Shown here piece after piece: positions 45,303 through 58,666 of a DNA stretch of 64,000 nucleotides. Source of the stretch: Laetiporus sulphureus 93-53 (Eukaryota > Basidiomycota > Agaricomycetes > Polyporales > Laetiporaceae). The position numbers and the translations under genes are program-made. Every line of letters begins with the position of its first letter. Within the stretch, counting starts at the first letter, position 1. The notes under the pieces were generated by a model. It did no database searches, had not been told where the DNA came from, and was given only the letters and a program-made list of their open reading frames with translations. The stretch spans positions 413,016-477,015 of the forward strand of contig NW_024468520.1 of the NCBI RefSeq assembly GCF_001632365.1, in the 5' to 3' direction.

Positions 45303-48300
45303 GTACGCAAGTCTTGCAGGACTCACGACTCGATCCGGACATTTCAGTTTCCCCGACCAGTAACATGCATTCCTCGGTGGTGGAGGCCCAAAAGCCTGAG
45401 AAGCGCCCTGGTTTACATGGGTCACCCCCGACCATTAACGGCCATTCCATGGTCACGGAGGTCGCGAGACCTGAGAAGGGCCATGGTTTAGACGGGTCAC
45501 CAAAAGGTAGGTCCCCAGGGAGAGTCGAGCTGATGGTGGTGGAGGCAAAGCCTGAGAAGCGCCATCAAGCCGTACCTGAAAACACCCTGGAGGGATGTGG
45601 GCAGGAGGGTCTAAGCTCAGGAAAGGGAAAATTCAGTACCCCTGACGCAGACGACAGCACACCACCACACCCTAACGGATCTCAATTTTCAATTCTTTCA
45701 TCTATCAACTGTACCACTAGCACTACGTCGGACAATATGGGTACAAGTAGTGGTGCCCACTCTAATGTAACAGTAGTAAGAGCGAAAACGGGGTCTCGGG
45801 ATGACGGGACCTTAGCGGTGCCTGATCGAGCTCGGCCGGATCAAGAAGCATCGGTGCTTAATTCCGTGAATAGCTCAATTTCTAACATTTCTTCAGTTCA
45901 GGATAGTTTGCAAGTGGAAGCTTCAACATCGGCAAGGCGTACACCGAAGAAGAAGGCACAGAAAACCACTCTGCGTGTATTTTTAGACCACCCGCAAGCC
46001 ATCGTGCCCACTCGACAAACAGAAGGCGCAGCAGGGTACGATCTGCACTCAGCGGAGGAAGTGGTCATTCCCGGACGCTCCCGTCTCCTCGTAGATACCG
46101 GCCTGAAGTTGATGATACCCAGCGGATGCTACGGACGCATCGCTCCGCGCTCAGGCTTGGCTGTAAAACATGGAATAGATGTAGGAGCCGGAGTAATAGA
46201 CTCTGACTATGTCGGTCGAGTCAAAATACTCCTAATCAATACCCTTGATACCCCGTTCCAGATTGAGTATGGGGACCGAGTCGCCCAACTAATCCTGGAA
46301 CGAAACGATACCCCGATTACCGAAGTCGTAACAGAAATAGCAGAAACAGCAAGAGGGACTGCTGGATTCGGATCGACAGGTACTAAACTGCGAGGACAAT
46401 TCAACGTCCGAGCAGTACGACGACATCGCCAAATCGACATACCCGTAACAATAGAAGTTGGGGATAGGAATATACCCGCCAAAGCCCTTCTAGATTCAGG
46501 TTGCACCGGGTGCTGCATCGACGAACAATTCGTATCTAAGTTTCAGATACCAAAGATACCGTTCGATCGACCACTCCGCGTGTTCAACGCAGATGGGACC
46601 CCCAACCGAGATGGCGATATGACGCACTATGTACTATTAGATATAGTTATCCAAGGCCATAGAGAGCGCCGATCGTTCAATGTGACTACCCTATCGGACC
46701 ACGATATGTTCCTCGGGTTCGATTGGTTAGAGGATCACAACCCTGACATTGACTGGGCTAAACGCACGCTTCGCTTCACGCGTTGTAACTGCGGGGAGCT
46801 TAAGTTAGAAGACGGGGATAAGGTGCTGGCATTGGACAGCGACTACATTCGGAAGCAGTTTTCCGAATACGAACATATACGAGCCACCAAGGCCACCGAC
46901 CTAGCCATCGCTCAAGGCAAAAGTACTAAAGCCAAGAGTATGCAAGAGGTAGTTCCAGAAGAATACTGGGATTATAAGGAAGTCTTCGAGGAAGCTGAAT
47001 TCGATCAGCTCCCTGAACGCAGAGTATGGGATCACGCTATAGAACTAATAGACGGCGCGAAACCTTTCTGCGGAAAGGTGTATCCAATGAGCGTAAAAGA
47101 ACAAGAAGCTCTGGATACATTCCTCGAAGAAAACCTTAAGACTGGTCGTATACGACAGTCCAAATCCCCCTGGGGCGCCCCCTTCTTCTTTGTCAAGAAA
47201 AAGGATGGCAAGTTAAGGCCGGTTCAGGACTATAGACGGCTCAATGAAGTCACAAAGAAAAATAAATACCCGCTCCCTCTAATCAATGACTTATTCGACC
47301 GGCTTAAGGGAGCCCGGTACTACTCTAAGCTCGATATCCGGTGGGGCTATAATAACATACGAATCAAGGAAGGAGATGAGGAAAAGGCCGCGTTCGTCAC
47401 GAACCGAGGTCTATTCGAACCTCTAGTGATGTTCTTCGGACTCACTAATTCACCATCAACGTTCCAAATGATGATGAATGACATCTTCCATGATCTAATC
47501 CTCACTGGAAAAGTTATGGTATACCTGGACGATATCCTAATATTCACCAAGGACATGGAGGAACATCGTCAGGTTGTAAAACAAGTACTTAGAATACTCC
47601 GAGAACATAAGTTGACGTGCAAACCTGAAAAGTGCGAGTTTCATGTCGAAGAAACTGAGTACCTAGGTCACATCATTGGCCATGGGAAACTTCGCATGGA
47701 TCCTGCAAAGGTTGCTGGCATTGCAGAATGGCCAGAACCCAGGTCCAAGAAGGACGTTCAGCAGTTCCTCGGATTCTGTAACTATTATAGACGTTTTGTG
47801 AAAGGCTTCGGCTCCTTGGCCAAGCCTCTTTCGGACCTTACGGGTAACCGAGAATGGGAATGGACGGACACTGAACGAAGTGCCTTCCAAGGTCTCAAGG
47901 ACCTCCTTACATCGGCCCCAATTGTACATATACCTACGGACGAGGACCCGTTTATGGTAGAAGTAGATGCTTCGCAATTCGCCCTCGGGGCAGTTCTTAT
48001 GCAGAAGCAAGATAATCTTTGGGTACCGGTATCGTATTACAGTAGGTCGTTCAAGGACGCCGAGAAGAACTATCAAGTGTACGATAGAGAACTTCTCGCT
48101 ATTGTAGATTGTCTAGAGGAATGGCGACACTACTTAATACACGCAAAACATACTGTACAGATCTTCACTGACCATCTTAATCTCACGTATTTTAGGAAAC
48201 CCCAGAAAATCAACCCCCGTCAAGCACGGTGGATGTCCTTCCTCGCCGAATACGATTTCGAACTCCATCATATCCCAGGCAAGAAAAATAGTGCAGCAGA

Positions 48301-50401
48301 CGCTCTTAGCAGACGTCCAGACTATGACGACGGTATGGATCACTTGGATAATCAGGTCGTATTACCTGCCGAGTTGTTCCGAAGTACCAAAGTTATAGGG
48401 ACAGACGCCATCCGCGACCTCTGCGCCATACATTCTTCCGAATATTTATTATGGAAAACTTTGCCTCAAAAGGAGCTCGAGTCAGCCGAGGACGGCACAC
48501 TCTGGAGGGGGGGTGAAATTCTCATAATTCCAAACAACCAAGAAATAATCGGCAAAGTAATACAGTCCCACCACGATGCCGCGTTCATGGGACACCCAGG
48601 AATAGAAAGGACCATGGAATTAATCAAGCGATCGTACTGGTGGCCGGAGATGATCAAGGATGTTACGGCGTATGTGAAAGGTTGTGGGACCTGTCAGAAG
48701 GCCAAACCTAACCGCCAACATCGATCAGCACCATTAGAGCCAAACCCAGTTCCAGACCATAACTGGCAGTACATCTCCACGGACCTTATTGTAAAACTAC
48801 CAACTGTAGACGGATACGACTCCATCCTTGTATTTGTAGATTTGAAGTCGAAAGACTTCATAGCCATACCCTGCACGGAGTCAATTAATTCGAAGGACTA
48901 TGCGGACTTGTACATTAAACATGTAATGTCGGCACACGGACTAGCAGAAAGGATATGGTCCGACAGGGGACCACAGTTCGTATCCTCGTTCACCAAGGAT
49001 GTATACCAACAGTTGGGCATCCAGGGGAATCCTTCTACTGCCTATCACCCTCAGACGGATGGACAGACGGAACGGATGAACCAGGAAATAGAAACCTACC
49101 TGAGGATATATACTTCCTATAGACAGGACGACTGGCCTTCCAAAATACCCCTCGCTATGTTCGCATACCGAAACCATAGACAAGCAAGCACCGGTTATAC
49201 CCCATTCTACCTTACGCATGGATACCATCCCTATACGGGAGTCGAAACCAGGAAAGAACCCCGCAACCAATCGGCCGAAGAATGGACGAAAGAGATGGAG
49301 GAACTTTCCAAGGACGCAACTAATCACCTTACCAAAGCGAAAGGTATAATGAAGAAGTACCACGATGGCAAATACCCAGACCATGCGGCCTATACCAAGG
49401 GCGATCTGGTACTACTAGAAGGAACTAATATTACAACCACTCGACCGAGCAAGAAGCTGGACGATAAACGCTACGGACCATTTAGTATAGTAGAAAAGGT
49501 CGGGAAGTCGGCTTTCAGACTCAAGCTCCCACCCGCTTGGCGTCATATACACCCCGTCTTCCACGAATCCCTATTAATACCCTATCACCCTGCACAATTT
49601 AGTGTACAAAAAGACGATACTACTATACCCGTTCCGGAGGGCGAACCCCCTACCATTAGCCAAATCCTCGACAGTAAAAAGTCCAAGACTGGACTATTAT
49701 ACCTGGTCAAATGGAAAGGGAAGGACGACACCGAGAACACCTGGATACCCCGCTCTACAATAGCAAAGGACTATATTCTGTTACTTAATAACTTCCATAA
49801 GCTACATCCCAAGGCACCCAAACCGCCTAATCTCCTTACTATACCCGGTGGTCAAAGGATCCGCGCTCAAGAAGACGAAGAAAGCGACGATGAACCTGAC
49901 AGTAAGGGAGAAAAGAGGACGGAAGAGGAAGAGGAAGAGTGGAAGGAAAAGATCTACTGGGATCATAAAATGATACGATGGTATAAACGCAAGTTCCAAG
50001 CCCATGTCGTACTTCACGTACCCCTCGATACCACGATCGGCCTAGAAATAGGGCTGCCCGAGAAGTTCGACATCGTATGCATCTGGCTAGTGAACCCAGA
50101 CCACTATATCCATACGGTCTTGTTCGTAGGAACCCCCAAGTCGCGTAACCATCTATTTGTATACCCAGTCAACGCCCAGTGGGTCGTAGAAGAAGGAAAG
50201 ATCCAGTGCCCGGAGCGCACTCACGGCTATTATTATCTCGACGATGCACCAATACCCTGGCAACGTATGCGTTTCAAGGATACCCCGGTGAAGGAAGAGG
50301 ACGTCTCCACTTATACCACATATGACCCGGAGCGTACTCGGACACCAATACCCAAAACCAAATGGAACCTACAAGCCGTACACCCACGCATCTACGACTA
50401 G
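45284..50401 (+). CDS. pol: Chromovirus Pol: dUTPase-PR-RT-RH-IN-chromodomain
   Basis: About 1705 residues in the -1 frame from gag. After a Ser-rich linker comes a trimeric-type dUTPase (45968-46390), then aspartic protease (ALLDSGCTGCCID, near 46493; second half MFLGFDWLEDHNPDIDW). Reverse transcriptase has KLDIRWGYNNIRI and the YLDD active site (about 47522). RNase H has VEVDASQFALGAVLM, YDRELLAIV, FTDHLNL and ADALSRR. Integrase has an HHCC finger (HHDAAFMGHPG...CGTC), catalytic Asp in STDLIVKL and WSDRGPQFV, and Glu in ERMNQEIETY. A chromodomain (about 49650-49810; LYLVKWKGKDDTENTW) follows; in related elements it guides insertion to marked chromatin. A further ~195-residue tail ends the protein. 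No inactivating change was seen. Confidence 0.93.
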   Translation, partial: SIRQGLSTQVLQDSRLDPDISVSPTSNMHSSVVEAQKPEKRPGLHGSPPTINGHSMVTEVARPEKGHGLDGSPKGRSPGRVELMVVEAKPEKRHQAVPENTLEGCGQEGLSSGKGKFSTPDADDSTPPHPNGSQFSILSSINCTTSTTSDNMGTSSGAHSNVTVVRAKTGSRDDGTLAVPDRARPDQEASVLNSVNSSISNISSVQDSLQVEASTSARRTPKKKAQKTTLRVFLDHPQAIVPTRQTEGAAGYDLHSAEEVVIPGRSRLLVDTGLKLMIPSGCYGRIAPRSGLAVKHGIDVGAGVIDSDYVGRVKILLINTLDTPFQIEYGDRVAQLILERNDTPITEVVTEIAETARGTAGFGSTGTKLRGQFNVRAVRRHRQIDIPVTIEVGDRNIPAKALLDSGCTGCCIDEQFVSKFQIPKIPFDRPLRVFNADGTPNRDGDMTHYVLLDIVIQGHRERRSFNVTTLSDHDMFLGFDWLEDHNPDIDWAKRTLRFTRCNCGELKLEDGDKVLALDSDYIRKQFSEYEHIRATKATDLAIAQGKSTKAKSMQEVVPEEYWDYKEVFEEAEFDQLPERRVWDHAIELIDGAKPFCGKVYPMSVKEQEALDTFLEENLKTGRIRQSKSPWGAPFFFVKKKDGKLRPVQDYRRLNEVTKKNKYPLPLINDLFDRLKGARYYSKLDIRWGYNNIRIKEGDEEKAAFVTNRGLFEPLVMFFGLTNSPSTFQMMMNDIFHDLILTGKVMVYLDDILIFTKDMEEHRQVVKQVLRILREHKLTCKPEKCEFHVEETEYLGHIIGHGKLRMDPAKVAGIAEWPEPRSKKDVQQFLGFCNYYRRFVKGFGSLAKPLSDLTGNREWEWTDTERSAFQGLKDLLTSAPIVHIPTDEDPFMVEVDASQFALGAVLMQKQDNLWVPVSYYSRSFKDAEKNYQVYDRELLAIVDCLEEWRHYLIHAKHTVQIFTDHLNLTYFRKPQKINPRQARWMSFLAEYDFELHHIPGKKNSAADALSRRPDYDDGMDHLDNQVVLPAELFRSTKVIGTDAIRDLCAIHSSEYLLWKTLPQKELESAEDGTLWRGGEILIIPNNQEIIGKVIQSHHDAAFMGHPGIERTMELIKRSYWWPEMIKDVTAYVKGCGTCQKAKPNRQHRSAPLEPNPVPDHNWQYISTDLIVKLPTVDGYDSILVFVDLKSKDFIAIPCTESINSKDYADLYIKHVMSAHGLAERIWSDRGPQFVSSFTKDVYQQLGIQGNPSTAYHPQTDGQTERMNQEIETYLRIYTSYRQDDWPSKIPLAMFAYRNHRQASTGYTPFYLTHGYHPYTGVETRKEPRNQSAEEWTKEMEELSKDATNHLTKAKGIMKKYHDGKYPDHAAYTKGDLVLLEGTNITTTRPSKKLDDKRYGPFSIVEKVGKSAFRLKLPPAWRHIHPVFHESLLIPYHPAQFSVQKDDTTIPVPEGEPPTISQILDSKKSKTGLLYLVKWKGKDDTENTWIPRSTIAKDYILLLNNFHKLHPKAPKPPNLLTIPGGQRIRAQEDEESDDEPDSKGEKRTEEEEEEWKEKIYWDHKMIRWYKRKFQAHVVLHVPLDTTIGLEIGLPEKFDIVCIWLVNPDHYIHTVLFVGTPKSRNHLFVYPVNAQWVVEEGKIQCPERTHGYYYLDDAPIPWQRMRFKDTPVKEEDVSTYTTYDPERTRTPIPKTKWNLQAVHPRIYD

Positions 50402-50431
50402 AATTCAAGCCTCGTGAGGACACTTCGGCCT

Positions 50432-50444
50432 GGAGGGGGGGTAC
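50432..50444 (+). promoter_or_regulatory. Chromovirus polypurine tract
   Basis: GGAGGGGGGGTAC lies directly before the 3' LTR (TGTCACGG) and primes plus-strand DNA. Confidence 0.75.
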
Positions 50445-50890
50445 TGTCACGGTTTTTCCGCGCCACAAGTCTCAAGCGCCCACGGACCATTATTTATCCA
50501 CCTAGTTACCCTATATAGTATGTATCACTACGCCTCCACGTGTATATCTTAGTATACCCACGCCACTCGGACATCCCTCGGACATGTATCAGTCACGTGA
50601 CCCTACGTCATAGTGACATCATAGACCTAGACTCTACAGACACTCCTAGACTTAGACGGACTCCACTAGGCCTGAGCACGCCATAGCACACCATAATGAT
50701 GTATTATTACCAACCTAGGGTACGCAGGGTCCTACACCCGGTACCAGGGGTCCAGCCCCTCTTGTATATATACCCGCTCGAGCTGAGGCCTACCCCTCAG
50801 TTTCGAGTTGGTCTTTACTCCTCCACTTAAGCTAAAGATCCCTGACGGGATAGGCGAGAGCGGACCCAGGAGTTCCTGAGATCCTTCACA
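50445..50890 (+). repeat. 3' LTR of chromovirus
   Basis: 446 bp, with no difference from the 5' LTR on full comparison by eye. Its TATA box (about 50765-50772) points toward the F-box gene 460 bp downstream. Confidence 0.93.
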
Positions 50891-51231
50891 CAACAGGGCT
50901 TGAGTGTGATTCCGAACGAGAATTGCGCCTTCCTTCTAGCTACTCCTTCATGGACTGCTTCAAGTTGGGTAACGAAGTCTGTGGATAGTAGAGGTGGCGC
51001 CATTAGTAGGCATCACTCGCGATCTCGCAACCCACTCCTGCCTCCCCAGCAAGACCATGATGCGGATACGGCGACGGTACACGCGCGATCCTCGGCATTT
51101 GCCGAGGCTGTGTGTTCAACCCATGTACAGTCTTCGTCACAAACCTTGCTCTCCTAAGTATACTACACTGCCGGAGACGAGAGCGAGGTTCCCTTCAGTA
51201 TTCTGCTCTAAGTCTCTAGCGTCAGCCTGAT

Positions 51232-53212
51232 ATGGTGAAGAAGAAGACGAAGAAGACAGATACTACTGTCGAGGGCGGCATCGTTTCTGCGTCAGCGATA
51301 GCGGCGCAGGTGTCGCGTCGCAATGTTCGCGGGAAAAGGGGTGGGCTCAAGGACATGCCCAACATGCCACTCGATGTCTTGTTCGAGGTGGGTCTGGATT
51401 CTTTCGCTAATGCAGAGACATATTCCAGAACATTAGATGCAGATCTTTTGTCACTTACATCCTCGGGATTTGTTGAATCTGGCGAGAACGGATAAGAGTT
51501 TCCGCTCTACGCTCATGAGTCGAAACGCTGCTCCGTTGTGGAAAGCTGCTCGACTGAATGTGGAAGGCTTACCGGATTGTCCGGCCCATCTCAGTGAGCC
51601 AGCTTACGCCAACCTCGTTTTCTTTGTCCATTGTCATGTACGCTGATTTGTATATATGCTATTTGTGTTCACTAACCGCTGCATAGAATTGTCTCAAATC
51701 AAACATTCCTACCATCCTGTGGGAGTTTTCAGCCCGCCTCTGTAGTGGCTGCAAGAGAATACTGTGAGCGAAAAATGCACATAGTTTTTTTTTCTAACTC
51801 ACGATTTCTTCAGGACTGTTAGAGGACTCTTACATGATGACATGGACGTGATTCGTGCAATGAAGAAGCCAATTTTTGAAGTACACATTCGGGTATATAA
51901 GGCCTTATCTGACGTGGTTTAGTAAATTTATTGCTTCCGAATGCAGCTGCACGATTCGCACAGGGCTGGCCTCTTTTTCCTACCTGAACTTGAAGACCTG
52001 AAGAAAACATGGAACAGCTTGCCATCAGCTGCGGCCAAGAATGTATTCGTCGAGGAAAGAGTGGCATGGGTTGCACAGAGACGGCAGGTAATAATGTCTT
52101 TCGATTGGAAGAAACTGTCCTTCACAGAACGTTCAGTTCGGTCAAGTCTGTCGAGCATGGGCCGAAAAGAGGGCAGAATCAAGGTCGAATGAACTGCAAC
52201 AGATTAAACGCAACCGGGTGGAAACGTTAGTAACTCCGTATTCTATTACGTGCCTGCATCTTACCCATGTGCAGCATCGTGTCGAAGTTACGCGCCCTCG
52301 GTTGGGGTGACGAGCTCGACCGTATGTTGGGACCAGCTTACTTTCCCTTGTCCCTTCACGTGCATGTCCGTCCTGCAAAGCGATTGACTGAAACAGGTGT
52401 ACACGGCTCTTTGCTTTAATTATCATTTTTACTGACAATTCTGTACAGCCTGGAGGAAAATAAGCGCGGACATGATTCAATATATGCAAGAAATCAAGAG
52501 AAATCGCCTCGAGTCTGAAAGAAAGTACATTCTGCAGCAGCGTTTCCGCGCACTCTGCTCGATCATTTCTGACTTTTATGCCGAACCTCCTGGAATGCCG
52601 GAATACGAGTGCAAGCCTTCGATAGCGGATTTTGCCATGATGCCTGCATTCCGAGAAATCATCGACTCGACCAACGATACAGTCATCGATGCCACGACTT
52701 TTCTTCCATTGCGCGACCAGCTCCCTATGTTAATTGAACAATGGCAGGCTGACGTCAAAGAGCAGCTCAGGCGCATCGTCCAGACTCGCGCACATGGCGA
52801 CATAGCGATAGATCCTCTTGACCTGGCCACGACGGTGTTTGAATGTACGGGCTGTACAAGAACCCTTCAATATCCGAACATCATAAAGCATTCATGCTTG
52901 CGTTCCAATACTCTATACTGCTATATCGACGCCGAGTTCTCCACCGTTTACGAAAAGGCACTCTACAACGGTATAACCAACGAATGCGCCTGGTCTACCG
53001 ACGGGCTCCGCGTCTCTGACGCAATGAGCCACTTCAAACGTATCGTTACTCTGTGTGGCAAAGATCCCATCTCCACTACACAGCAAGAGATGGACGCACT
53101 GGACGTCATGCTCTATCGCCCCATCGACCTCGCTGAACCGCATGGCCCACAAAGGGCTTACACATGGCGTGCTGCAGTGGGTATCTTTGACAATATGTTG
53201 ACGTGTTACTAA
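51232..53212 (+). CDS. F-box protein with Cys/His motifs
   Basis: Eight exons fit splice sites and phase: 51232-51387, 51443-51637, 51687-51763, 51814-51880, 51947-52087, 52137-52225, 52275-52396, 52449-53212, giving 536 residues and introns of 49-66 nt. After a basic N-terminus (MVKKKTKK), the F-box begins near residue 45 (MPLDVLFEIFCHLHPRDLLN, SFRSTLMSRNAAPLWKAAR). Next comes FVHCHNC...LCSGCKRIL, a possible zinc site, and FFLPELEDL; a second CTGC...HSC cluster is near the C-terminus. This domain set marks a large basidiomycete F-box family. F-box proteins usually recruit substrates to SCF ubiquitin ligases; the substrate here is unknown. The start is the first ATG in frame. A young retrotransposon lies 341 bp upstream. 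Confidence 0.85.
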
Positions 53213-53606
53213 ATTCCCTCTCAGATCATGGACTGGCATGTGCTGCCGTGTATAAACAACATACCTTGGACGGTAGTTTCCCATGCACAATTGAAGAGAA
53301 TTCGGGAATCCGGGAGCCTCGATTCCTCTCATGATCACATAAAGTTTCTATAAGAAAGTGGACACGGCATCAAATGGATGATGCGTCTTCATTGCAGCCT
53401 TCCCATCGGTATCCATATGTAGTGTTGTACATATGATAAACGCATACACGTACATAGCAACATAACAGAGCTGAAGTCGCTAGGAACATTCGAAACAATA
53501 TTAGCACCGGGCGAAATGATGAGTACCTTGAGTGAATACTAAGCGCAACCCAGTGAAAACCCTAGTTTCGCACTCTGACCGAGCATTGACGGCAGGATAG
53601 GTCATG
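53213..53606. other. Intergenic region between convergent genes
   Basis: 394 bp between the stop codons of two genes facing each other. It must hold both 3' ends. No gene or clear terminator is visible. Confidence 0.6.
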
Positions 53607-54949
53607 CTAATAAGCCAGCTCATCGCGGAATGAGCGATCGTGAATCTGTAAAATGCGCCTCCTGACAAGATCCGGAAGTTGCCTCTGCAGCGCGGCTTCA
53701 GCATGCCTGAAGTCGAGAATACCTCTGTGCACGAAGATGACCTCCCGGAGAGATTTACATGCTGTACGAGACAGGATCCACGCAATGTGATCCCATTGCG
53801 GACCAGCCACTTGGCTGGGGATATTCATGGTGATATCAAAGCTAAGCCGCGATAACGGCACTTCTATGACTTGAGCTAGCAGCGTGGATACCCAAGGTAA
53901 ACTGTGTTCTGATAGGTCTAGAATGGCGAGATGAAGTGACTTCAGGTTCGTGTCCTTCGATAGGTCAAGGTAATCTCCAATCGCTGCGGGGCCGCCGTTC
54001 GAGGTCAGTCATGGAGCTGATTGTTCTCATTATTCCACTCACTTTGCGCCATGGAGGACTTGCGATCGAATCTACAGCCGATCCTGAGGTGTTCCAGAGA
54101 GCGATTGAGGCGCTGTAGGAACTGCCCAACAGATTTGAGCTCATCGGGCAATACCCAGTAGAACTCAACGGATTTGAGAGAGGAAACACTGGACGTCTTC
54201 AAGATCCACTCGATCAAGATCATCGGGGTGCAGTGTCTCTTGAGAGAAAGCGATGAGAGCTGCAAAGACGATCGTTTAGGACTGAACGATTTCAGCGTGC
54301 CGATGGGATTACTTTGCCAGGAGATGACGTCGAGAGCGATTGTCGTGAGCTTGGGGAAGCAGAACACGAGGTCCTCGTAATCTTCAAAGCCCGCGAATGT
54401 GCAGCCGGACAGGTGCAATTCGCGTATCCTAGAGTATTTCTGCAATCCAGGAAAGAAAAAAAGGCGGGACATGTGGATGCGATGCCACTCCACATTCTCG
54501 AATCGCAAGCTCTTGAGGCGTGTCAGGTTCGTGACGGGCAAGTTCGTTATCCAGCAAATCCAAGCCGGTGGCACGCCTCTGCGGAAGCTTTTGTATGCTT
54601 CAAAACAGAGCTCCCGAACCTTGCTGGAAATGTGTGGCTCCGACTCCACGAGGTGCGCAAACCGCTTGAGCGTCTCGACGCTCTCGATAGTCACGGTGGA
54701 GAACAGGTGGTATTGGCTTTCTTCTCGCCATGAGCGGCAGACACATGCGCATGAACGTAGCATCTCCACGTCGGAATGGCTGAAGTCAATGATGTAGTCG
54801 ACGAGCTCCTGGGGAAAGGCTCGTGCAAACGTGGATGTTTGCGTTTTGGGCGAATGCCCCGCTGTCAAGTCATGAGCGATGGGGACGATGCACACGTTCA
54901 GTTGCACTGCACTCACCAGTCGAAGCATTGAGAAGAATCCTCGTATCAT
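53607..54949 (-). CDS. F-box protein with leucine-rich-like repeats
   Basis: Two exons: 54949-54043 and 53983-53607, intron 59 nt with GTGAGT and CCGCAG ends, 427 residues. The F-box is near residues 38-75 (FPQELVDYIIDFSHSDVEMLRSCACVCRSW). The rest has irregular Leu-rich segments (LTRLKSLRFENVEW, RIRELHLSGCTF, LQLSSLSLKRHC, SLEHLRIGCRF) typical of basidiomycete F-box/LRR-like proteins. The first ATG in frame is 54949 (MIRGFFSMLRL). A GTGAGT soon after it leaves open an intron and a slightly different N-terminus. A role as SCF substrate adaptor is inferred from the family; the target is unknown. Confidence 0.8.
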
Positions 54950-55888
54950 GATGCGGCTGCTCCAACCCCAGCGATGATCGAGGCATCTGCTGAGGATGAT
55001 TTTGTGCGAGCCTTGACATTGAAAATTCAGCTTCGGCAACGTCGAGACGAGATACTTAGGCGATGTTGCGATCTGTGTAAGAAATCCCAGCTTTTATACA
55101 AGAGTCTTATTAACGTCTTCTCAACATTCGGCGCCTTGGATCAACATGCCACCATTGTCACAATTCACCCAAACATCATTATCAATCAGGTCAACAGTGA
55201 GGCTGTACTTGAACAGAAACACTGACTGGTATATCGCAGCCCCGGGTACTCTTTGTTAGACCGAATCGTCGTCTCGACAGAGGGCTGAGTACGACACAGC
55301 TTCGTAGCCAGCGCTCCGCGGCGTTCAGGGATAGTATTAGGACATCAACCACGAATTATGGTCGTGCGAAAGTTTCGGAACCTTATGCTGCTGCAACTCA
55401 TGACCAACGAAAGAATTGCATGGCAAACGGCAGCCATCTGCTCCATTGATTCCGAAAATCGCATCATGCAACCAAATTATGCATGGACGAACAATGACAA
55501 GTTGAACCCCGACAAGCTGCAGCTACGTTGGTCCACCGAGCGCTTACATACCGTATCCAGATTTGCGCGCATTGGCCATCACAGCCACAAAATGTCCAGT
55601 GGTCGACGTTTCAACTATACAGCACAGCTACATGCGAAGCAACGAAGAGCAAGCGAGAGCTGTCCTCCTAATAGTATCGTCTGCATTTGAAGAGAACGTC
55701 AACCCAAGACCAAGAGAGATTTTGAGGCTAAATTACATTCCGTGCAAGACATGCAACATACAACAAATGATATGCGGCAGAAACAATGTAAGTGCTGAGC
55801 GAAGCAGCGGTGGCAGCCAAGTTTTCCGCAGCCACCTAGGACCCTAGAATCCCACTACAGGACACATGCCCACATAGCCACAACCCAT
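54950..55888. other. Intergenic region, no assignable gene
   Basis: About 940 bp upstream of the F-box/LRR gene and downstream of fumarate reductase. A 110-codon frame from ATG 55358 and an overlapping one at 55563 exist on the plus strand, but neither resembles a family I know, and composition is not gene-like. It probably contains the F-box promoter. Confidence 0.5.
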
Positions 55889-58362
<2,474 letters not shown>

Positions 58363-58666
58363 AATGAGTAAGCGGTTGGAGGGGAGGAGGGATGGGGAGG
58401 AAGCATCCTATACAAGGCTCTTATACCGACGCGGCGTCACGAGGGACTCCGCGCATGTGAATTCCGCCCACCCGCTCTGCCTCCGGACACTCACCGGACC
58501 TTGAACGGCCCCCGCGTTGCACTCGACGAATTTACGCCAGCAAAAATCATGGCCTCTCATCAGCCCGCTCTGTGCTTCGTACAGTCTATAATGCGGGGCA
58601 TGTGTACACGCGACAGGGGAGACGATGATATACAAATGAAACACAGCACCCGATGCACACCAGCAA

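Larger units (their letters stand above)
41315..50890 (+). mobile_element. Ty3/gypsy chromovirus with dUTPase, apparently intact
   Basis: Two 446-bp LTRs (41315-41760, 50445-50890) appear identical on full reading. A perfect CAACA duplication flanks it (41310-41314, 50891-50895). Inside: a self-complementary primer site, a ~1 kb leader with a small frame, gag (43173-45302), a GGGTTTT slippery site, and a long pol to 50401 with dUTPase, protease, reverse transcriptase, RNase H, integrase and chromodomain. A purine tract lies next to the 3' LTR. No stop or shift interrupts the genes. Everything needed for autonomous transposition seems present, and identical LTRs mean insertion in the recent past. 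It lies 341 bp upstream of an F-box gene in the same orientation. Confidence 0.93.

Noticed and set aside
55358..55847. Gene in the interval between the F-box/LRR and fumarate reductase genes
   Set aside because: Open frames are short and overlapping, have no recognisable domain, and no splice-joined extension was found.
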